Assembly: GCA_016795155.1 (NCBI GenBank)
Contig: JAEUIE010000053.1
Span: 124,001-188,000, forward strand
DNA length: 64,000 bases
From: Planctomycetia bacterium
GTDB taxonomy: Bacteria > Planctomycetota > Planctomycetia > Gemmatales > HRBIN36
Direction: 5' to 3'
The translations under genes were made by a program, and so were the position numbers. Of this stretch, positions 60,001 through 64,000 are shown piece by piece (positions within the stretch are counted from its first letter, which is position 1; each line of letters opens with the position of its first letter). The notes beneath the pieces were generated by a model. The model did no database searches. It was not told where the DNA came from and worked only from the letters and a program-made list of their open reading frames with translations.

Positions 60001-61179
60001 GGCAGCTATCGTCCTGAGCAGTTACTTTCGGCTTATGATGGACTCGTAGCCAATGGTACCTGGACGCTACAGGTTCGCGATATCGCAGGCGGCGACCTGG
60101 GTGTGCTGCAGAACTGGTCGCTGATCATCACTGATTCTACTGCGGAGAGATTCAGCAACACCGATGCAGCAGGCAACTATGTCATGTCGGGCATGCCGGT
60201 TGGCGCCTATCTGCTGCGAAGTGTACCCCAGGTTGGATGGAAGCCAATCAACCCAGACTTCGGACAAGGCATTGCAGGCACAATGAATGTGGGTGAATCG
60301 CATTTCTCCAGATCGTTTGGCCTGCAGCAGGATAGCATTGCACCGTCTATTCAGTCCATCGTTCGCACGGGTAGCAATCCGACCAATGCCGGCAGTGTAC
60401 AGTTTACGGTGGGATACAGTGAAGCCGTTGCTGGTGTGTCGGCAGCCAACTTCGGCCTGATAACAGGTGGCGGCATCGCTGGCGCCAGCATTTCTTCCGT
60501 ATCTGGATCGGGCAACACCTGGACCGTAACCGTGAATACGGGGACCGGCGATGGTACGATTGGCCTCAATCACACCAGCGGCGTGGGCATCACCGATCTG
60601 GCATTGAACCCACTCACCAGCGGCAACTTTACCGGCGAAGCCTACACGATAGACAAGACTGCACCAGTGGTGCAAGCCTACCGTGTTATCTTCGGCAATA
60701 ATCAATCGTACAACCTGATAGGCAGTACGCGCTTCACGTTGCCCTGGCAGGTTTCCGCCATTGAAGTGGTATTCGATGGGCCCGTCACTGGCGCTACCGG
60801 TTCGCTGGTTCGTACCAATGGCAGCCTGCCTATAGCATCCTTTAATGGTTCAGGAACCAATACTCTTCGCTGGACGTTACAGAACCTGTTGATGACCGAC
60901 CGTGTGTTCAGTGAACTGGCAGGTTCTGGCGGCAGCACGATTTCCGACCAGGCTGGCAATGCACTGGGCAACGGCACCAATTACTCCCGCAACTTCAATG
61001 TGCTCTGGGGCGATGTGAACGATGATGGCTTCGTCAGCATTGCGGATGCACAACTGGTGAACATCCTTATTCGCAACAGCCAATACAGCCTGTTTGGCGA
61101 TATGAATGGCGACGGTGTTGTCAATAATGCCGATACGCAGCTTGCCCGCCAGCGGGTTGGCCAGCAATTGCCAGCTTAA
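57046..61179 (+). CDS. Subtilisin-like S8 protease with nested P-domains and dockerin
   Basis: A 1377-residue extracellular protein. The N-terminus has the planctomycete LEHLEDRTVPDA motif. The S8 protease has D182 (VLDDGVATNHPDL), H240 (THGTHVAGI) and S399 (GTSMATPNAAG). After a linker, two 250-residue units each begin like an SdrD/Cna-B domain (VFHDLNGNGTGDPGEP), contain a proprotein-convertase P-domain, and finish the SdrD-like part. A bacterial-Ig-like stretch (~1110-1190) and a C-terminal dockerin (~1321-1377; GDVNDDGFVSIADAQLV, GDMNGDGVVNNADTQLA) follow. ATG 57046 with GAGGA upstream is preferred to GTG 57031. It is probably secreted, Ca-dependent and cell-surface or matrix associated. 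Confidence 0.93.
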   Translation: MLRRSNSSSNQHRSVRLNLEHLEDRTVPDAGLTSKLSLLQPKDSAPATHNLYTLTEVMVQFANANGLAALQQAMKPVGRNVAIAPVQFDWGNSFQIFATQQGSSVLQVGLQPGTTPKAAVAYLSSIKGVEWAEPNYLYQGDPRDFTPNDTQYGSQYHHPLMQNNLAWDSTLGSPTVRIAVLDDGVATNHPDLSANIWVNPGEFGGEVGVDDDGNGYIDDLNGWDTLSNDNNPNPTGSNTHGTHVAGIAAGRTNNATGIAGVSGNSKLVPVRWYDGASWPASVVAASYAYGVANNIKVFNASYNFDGWVGNNTVTAAMDLAYNSGALLFNSAGNNGELNPARQAFEQVILIASTTSTDAKSGFSNYGFGTDLSAPGSGILSTTTNNGGTTFNYEFFDGTSMATPNAAGTAMMVWSHNPTWTRDQVIARMVGLADDISAQNPTIALELGGGRVNTYKAMRADLFALPEPRMKRLTGLPADNSSINTPPTAFSLDVANVLDPATVSLSQFELRGDGPDNTFNTGDDVLIPISLPAGFNYRVGTNRFDFTINGTMLPDRYRFSALSGANGLKDPFGQQLDGNGDGNPGDNYTRTFTINAPSLAGTVFHDLNGNGTGDPGEPAIAGQQAYLDLNLNGQFDSNAQTFNSGTLNINIPDNNTAWTSAPIVVSGMTGTVTDINVRINLSQTYTGDMEFRLLGSNGSTIVNLITQRGGSGDNFINTVLDDQAANPISSGSAPFTGSFQPEQPLSAMNGLNPNGTWTLQVRDIASGDLGVLQNWSISVGTGIPEPTATADVNGFYRFFGMSAGNYRIRTIVPAGFNQTSPASGYYDVSLPPDGFIGNLNFGQAQQNTIYGNVYNDLDGNGNQNGGETGLGTRTVYVDANNNNIYDAGIYTVNSGTLNINIPDNNTAWTSAPMVVSGVAGSIADVNVLVNLTQTYTGDMEFRLLGPGGSQIVNLITQRGGGGDNFVNTVLDDEAAVAISAGSAPFTGSYRPEQLLSAYDGLVANGTWTLQVRDIAGGDLGVLQNWSLIITDSTAERFSNTDAAGNYVMSGMPVGAYLLRSVPQVGWKPINPDFGQGIAGTMNVGESHFSRSFGLQQDSIAPSIQSIVRTGSNPTNAGSVQFTVGYSEAVAGVSAANFGLITGGGIAGASISSVSGSGNTWTVTVNTGTGDGTIGLNHTSGVGITDLALNPLTSGNFTGEAYTIDKTAPVVQAYRVIFGNNQSYNLIGSTRFTLPWQVSAIEVVFDGPVTGATGSLVRTNGSLPIASFNGSGTNTLRWTLQNLLMTDRVFSELAGSGGSTISDQAGNALGNGTNYSRNFNVLWGDVNDDGFVSIADAQLVNILIRNSQYSLFGDMNGDGVVNNADTQLARQRVGQQLPA
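58840..59589 (+). repeat. Protease internal repeat unit 1 (SdrD-like with inserted P-domain)
   Basis: First copy of a 750-bp in-frame unit. It encodes VFHDLNGNG, then a P-domain (58975-59379), then the closing FYRFFGMSAGNYRIRT strand set. Landmark segments recur exactly 750 bases later without indels. Confidence 0.8.
59590..60339 (+). repeat. Protease internal repeat unit 2
   Basis: Second copy of the 750-bp unit, encoding VYNDLDGNGNQNGGE, a P-domain (59725-60129) and the closing NYVMSGMPVGAYLLRS region. GGCACG and GAACTGGTC landmarks are at +750 from copy 1. The P-domain part is the most conserved; flanking parts have diverged more. Confidence 0.8.
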
Positions 61180-61244
61180 TTGTTTGACTTGAAGCAGCGA
61201 CTTGTTCTAATGAAGCACCTAGGATTTGCAACAGGGAGTGATAC

Positions 61245-61904
61245 ATGCAGTGGTTGAATCGATGGATGCTGGCTGGGCTGGCGCTCTTCTGTCTTACTGG
61301 TTTAGCCGCTGCCCAGGCTGCATTGCAGATCATTGTGGGAAGCGCTACCGCCAGTTCGCCTTCAACGGGTAATACTTTTGAAGTGAGCATTACCAATGTA
61401 GGGAATGCTCCGAGTGCACCGCTGGCCGGGTTTTCTTTTGGAATATCGGTGCCGGGCGGATCGGGAATTACGTTTACCAATGCGACCATCTTGACAGCAC
61501 TCAATCCCTATCTGTTTTTGGGCCAGTCATCCACTCCTCCATTTTCCAATACGGCATTTCCGAATCAGTCGTTCATTGCTACTGATCTGTATGCCACGGC
61601 TGGTGGCGTGCCTGTTCTGCCTGGGCAGACCTTTGGGCTGGGATTGATTTCGTTTGATGTGGCAGTTGGCTCCAGTGATACTACGGTAACGTTGGCTGGG
61701 TTTCCTGCTACCGGCTTGAGCGATGAAAATGGAAGCACGGTCGATTACGATGGATTTAATGGCCTGATAACCATTGCAGCAGTGCCTGAACCAGCGACCT
61801 GGGGCATGATTGGTTTGAGTACGATGGCAGCCGCTGGCTTGTGGTATCGGCAACGCAGGAATCAGAAGCTGGCACTTGAGGCGAGATTATCAAAGGAAGA
61901 TTAA
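61245..61904 (+). CDS. PEP-CTERM sorted exported protein
   Basis: A 219-residue protein with a signal peptide (1-23) and a C-terminal PEP-CTERM sorting tag: VPEPATWGM, a hydrophobic stretch, then basic YRQRRNQ, recognised by exosortase. The body is beta-rich and Gly/Ser/Thr-rich and matches no family I know. AGGGAG lies eight bases before ATG. No exosortase gene is in the window. It follows the subtilase by 65 bases. Confidence 0.88.
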   Translation: MQWLNRWMLAGLALFCLTGLAAAQAALQIIVGSATASSPSTGNTFEVSITNVGNAPSAPLAGFSFGISVPGGSGITFTNATILTALNPYLFLGQSSTPPFSNTAFPNQSFIATDLYATAGGVPVLPGQTFGLGLISFDVAVGSSDTTVTLAGFPATGLSDENGSTVDYDGFNGLITIAAVPEPATWGMIGLSTMAAAGLWYRQRRNQKLALEARLSKED

Positions 61905-61920
61905 CTGTTAAACACCAATC

Positions 61921-61951
61921 GAAAACGGCAGGAGATACTCCTGCCGTTTTC
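61921..61951. terminator. Bidirectional intrinsic terminator
   Basis: A perfect 14-bp stem (GAAAACGGCAGGAG / CTCCTGCCGTTTTC) with loop ATA, between the convergent PEP-CTERM and response-regulator genes. A-run on one side and T-run on the other fit termination in both directions. Confidence 0.85.
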
Positions 61952-61967
61952 GTATTTCAGCGTCAAC

Positions 61968-63386
61968 TTAGCCTGCCTGGCGTTTTTCGTCCTGCCAGGC
62001 GTTGAGGCGGTTGTAGAGCGTTTTCAGGCTGATGCCTAGTTCAGCAGCGGCGGCGGGTTTGTTGCCCTGGTGTTTGTTCAGCACGCCGAGGATATGATCC
62101 ATTTCTACATCTTTGAGTGAACGCCCATCGGGGCCGGTTGCTTGCGTCGCTGCGACGGCTGGTCGTGCGGCGCTGATCGGCACGGTTGCAGCCTGGCTGA
62201 CTGCCTTGACATAGTATGGCAGATGATCGGCCTGGATGGGACCGCCCCCGGCAATGATGAATGCATGCTCCATGGCGTTGGCGAGTTCACGAACGTTGCC
62301 CGGCCAATCGTGTTCGAGCAGGGCATCAATCGCTTCAGGAGTGAGCACCTGTTTGGCATAAGAGATATCTCGGCGGGCTGCTCGGGCCAGCAGATGCATG
62401 GCTAAGTCGGGTATATCAGTTCGACGTTCCCGCAGAGCAGGCAGCTTGACTTCAAAGGTATTGACCCGGAAGAAGAGGTCTTCGCGGAAGGTGTCAGCTT
62501 TCACCATTTCGCGCAGATCGCGGTTGGTGGCGCACAATACCCGCACATCCGTCTTGAAGGGTTCCGTTTCGCCCACTCGACGGATTTCTCGTGATTCGAG
62601 GAAACGGAGCAGCTTCACCTGAATGTTCTTGTTGAGTTCGCCTAGCTCATCCAGAAACAATGTTCCGCCGTTGGCGACTTCAAATAGACCTTTGTGTTCA
62701 CGATCAGCGCCGGTGAACGCGCCTTTGCGATGGCCGAACAGTTCACTCTCAGCCAGTTGTTCTGAGAGTGCCCCGCAGTTAACAGGAATAAAGGGCTTAT
62801 CTGCCCGCAGGCTTTGCTGAACGATAGTACGAGCCACCAGTTCCTTGCCGGTGCCAGTTTCGCCCAGAATCATCACAGTACTCTCGGTGGGAGCAATGCG
62901 TGTGATGAGGCGGTGTACCGATTGCATAACTGGCGAATCACCAATGAGGATCGTCGGCCCTTCAGCAGCTTTGACGCGGCGTTCCAAAGCGATGGTTTTG
63001 TTGACTAAATCTCGCTTCTCAGCAATACGACGCAGCAGGCCTTCGAGGTCAGCAAGCCGACATGGCTTGGTGAGATAATCAAACGCACCCAGGCGTACCG
63101 CCTGCACGGCAGTATCGACGCTGGCGTAGCCTGTCAGAAGTACCACTTCGGTGGAAGGGCTGAGATGCTTGATCTGTTCGAGGACATCGATGCCGGTCTT
63201 GTTGGGCATCTTGATGTCGAGCAGAGCGACATCAAACGGGCCTTTTTCGAGTGCCTTGATGGCTGCCATGCCGTCCTGACAGATGATGACCTCATGTCCC
63301 AGGCCAGGGAGTTCGCTGCGCATGAATTCGCGGAGCGACGGTTCGTCGTCAGCGAAGAGAATGCGTAGGCCTTTGCTGGTTGCCAT
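61968..63386 (-). CDS. NtrC/AtoC-type sigma-54 response regulator
   Basis: A 472-residue regulator: receiver domain (~8-120) with phospho-Asp in VALLDIKMP and TGYAS/LTKP, sigma-54 AAA+ domain with Walker [20 protein letters not shown], Walker [12 protein letters not shown], and C-terminal Fis-type helix-turn-helix ([16 protein letters not shown]). It is phosphorylated by an unidentified sensor kinase; none is in the window. AAGGAT lies upstream of ATG 63386. Targets unknown. Confidence 0.94.
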   Translation of the reverse strand: MATSKGLRILFADDEPSLREFMRSELPGLGHEVIICQDGMAAIKALEKGPFDVALLDIKMPNKTGIDVLEQIKHLSPSTEVVLLTGYASVDTAVQAVRLGAFDYLTKPCRLADLEGLLRRIAEKRDLVNKTIALERRVKAAEGPTILIGDSPVMQSVHRLITRIAPTESTVMILGETGTGKELVARTIVQQSLRADKPFIPVNCGALSEQLAESELFGHRKGAFTGADREHKGLFEVANGGTLFLDELGELNKNIQVKLLRFLESREIRRVGETEPFKTDVRVLCATNRDLREMVKADTFREDLFFRVNTFEVKLPALRERRTDIPDLAMHLLARAARRDISYAKQVLTPEAIDALLEHDWPGNVRELANAMEHAFIIAGGGPIQADHLPYYVKAVSQAATVPISAARPAVAATQATGPDGRSLKDVEMDHILGVLNKHQGNKPAAAAELGISLKTLYNRLNAWQDEKRQAG

Positions 63387-63607
63387 GTTCTATCCTTACC
63401 GTGTCGGGCGTTACCGTGTCGGGCGTAGCGCCGCTGTGATGCCAAGGTTGTGAGTTTGCGTCAAGGGGAAATGAGAGCTTAGAGCAATCAAAAGTTGTCT
63501 CCCGTGTACTGCGATCCCTTTGTGATCGTTGTGTTTTTGCTTTCCCCCGACCGGTGGTCTTCGACCACTGGCTACCGTTTTTGACCCCTTCGAAAGTTGA
63601 TGAGAAA
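63387..63607. other. Gap between response regulator and secretin fragment, with tandem 15-mer
   Basis: 221 bases without a gene. It contains two exact tandem copies of TTACCGTGTCGGGCG (63396-63410, 63411-63425) just upstream of the response-regulator start on the minus strand. Nothing else stands out. Confidence 0.5.
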
Positions 63608-64000
63608 TTATTTCAGGTTTGCAGGTTTAACGAGCGTCAGTCGAAGATCGACCTTGATATTCTCCAAGTTGTCGCCATTGCCAAGAGGCAATGTTTTGGT
63701 TTCGTTGAGTCTCCATTTACCCCGATAACGAACCGACTTCTGACTGGTAAGCAGACTCCCATCCGTGGATGGTTGCTTGGAAGTAAAGAGAACGGACATG
63801 TCAACCTGGCAGTCTTCACCCTGGTTGTCATAGGCGATGCAACTGACAATGATGCCCACTGGTTCGTACTGAACCGGAGTTGTATTCGGGATAGGCTCTT
63901 CGCCACCGACGACGAAACGTGCTGGTTTGCCAGCGAGGACTTTCAATGCAGGATTGCATAATACCCGTTCGATGCTGGCCTTCAGGTCGTATACTTTGAC
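63608..64000 (-). CDS. C-terminal fragment of a secretin-like protein (5' partial)
   Basis: The minus-strand frame runs open to the window edge, so only the last ~130 residues are seen. The visible start VKVYDLKASIERVLCNPALK, then VLAGKPARFVVGGEEPIP resembles the conserved core of type II/III secretion and pilus secretins (NPTLVTLSGRPARFxxGGEVP). The segment after it, to the end (PVQYEPVGIIVSCIAYDNQ, SVLFTSKQ), is less like a standard secretin. The call rests on one motif. Confidence 0.6.
   Translation of the reverse strand, partial: VKVYDLKASIERVLCNPALKVLAGKPARFVVGGEEPIPNTTPVQYEPVGIIVSCIAYDNQGEDCQVDMSVLFTSKQPSTDGSLLTSQKSVRYRGKWRLNETKTLPLGNGDNLENIKVDLRLTLVKPANLK

Noticed and set aside
58840-60339. 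CRISPR- or satellite-like repeat
   Set aside because: The repeat is a 750-bp in-frame protein-domain duplication with only two diverged copies.
60067-60705. 212-residue open frame antisense to the subtilase
   Set aside because: Opposite a clear multi-domain coding region with no domain or start signal of its own.
61222-61243. Possible -24/-12 sigma-54 promoter before the PEP-CTERM gene
   Set aside because: GCAC and TTGCA elements are present, but the spacing is about two bases too long and the GG of the -24 element is missing.

Overview
The window looks like a chromosomal segment of a planctomycete, most likely of the Gemmatales/Gemmataceae type. The evidence is a set of families concentrated in that phylum: three DUF1501 proteins, a PSCyt1/DUF1549/DUF1553 cytochrome, a DUF1080 protein, a BBP7-type outer-membrane barrel, an extracellular protease whose N-terminus carries the LEDRTVP motif and whose C-terminus is a dockerin, a PEP-CTERM protein, a signal-peptided Gfo/Idh/MocA oxidoreductase, zinc-ribbon plus membrane proteins, and FHA/sigma-54 regulators. 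Base composition looks close to 50% GC by eye. I see no rRNA, tRNA, CRISPR array, transposase or prophage; this is ordinary, densely packed chromosome.

Layout. 1-4.2 kb: 3' part of a zinc-ribbon membrane protein, mobA, a Ser/Thr protein kinase and a Rieske ferredoxin. 4.3-15.0 kb: a long plus-strand run (M3 peptidase, eukaryotic-type phosphopantothenoylcysteine decarboxylase, GH38-like protein, a short UvrC, DUF1080, ubiE, corA, serA), several members joined by 4-nt stop/start overlaps. 15.0-20.6 kb: DUF1501 and lexA on minus, then trpD, a nucleoside hydrolase and a zinc-ribbon membrane protein on plus; the lexA/trpD gap has two palindromes that are good LexA-operator candidates. 20.6-25.1 kb: BBP7 barrel and a large secreted carbohydrate-related protein. 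25.2-31.9 kb: hpf, ptsN, HPr, ptsI (a PTS phosphorelay without a sugar permease), then DUF2344 and a giant RNase E/G. 32-38.9 kb: a solute-binding lipoprotein, an FHA-GAF-sigma54 activator, and the PSCyt1/DUF1501 pair. 38.9-46.5 kb: a seven-gene minus-strand run (DUF1501, dgkA, secreted protein, RNase HI with an extra domain, efflux adaptor, PfkB kinase, beta-propeller cytochrome). 46.6-54.8 kb: aspartate aminotransferase, Gfo/Idh oxidoreductase, LptB-like ATPase with a tail, secreted protein, ATP-grasp ligase, nucleotidyltransferase-like protein, BaiN-type flavoprotein. 54.9-64 kb: DUF2142 membrane protein, a 1377-residue subtilase, a PEP-CTERM protein, an NtrC-type response regulator, and the C-terminus of a secretin-like protein.

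Most genes are housekeeping or surface/secretion functions; no defence island or complete novel system is obvious. The observations most worth pursuing are: the animal/plant-like monofunctional CoA-pathway decarboxylase; a UvrC that keeps its nuclease residues but lacks the HhH domain; an RNase E/G whose S1 domain is split by about 390 disordered residues; P-domains nested inside SdrD/Cna-B-like domains and duplicated at an exact 750-bp period; an RNase HI with a C-terminal beta-rich domain; and the TGTACA-core palindromes in front of lexA. Function calls rest on motif recognition by eye; no database search was run.
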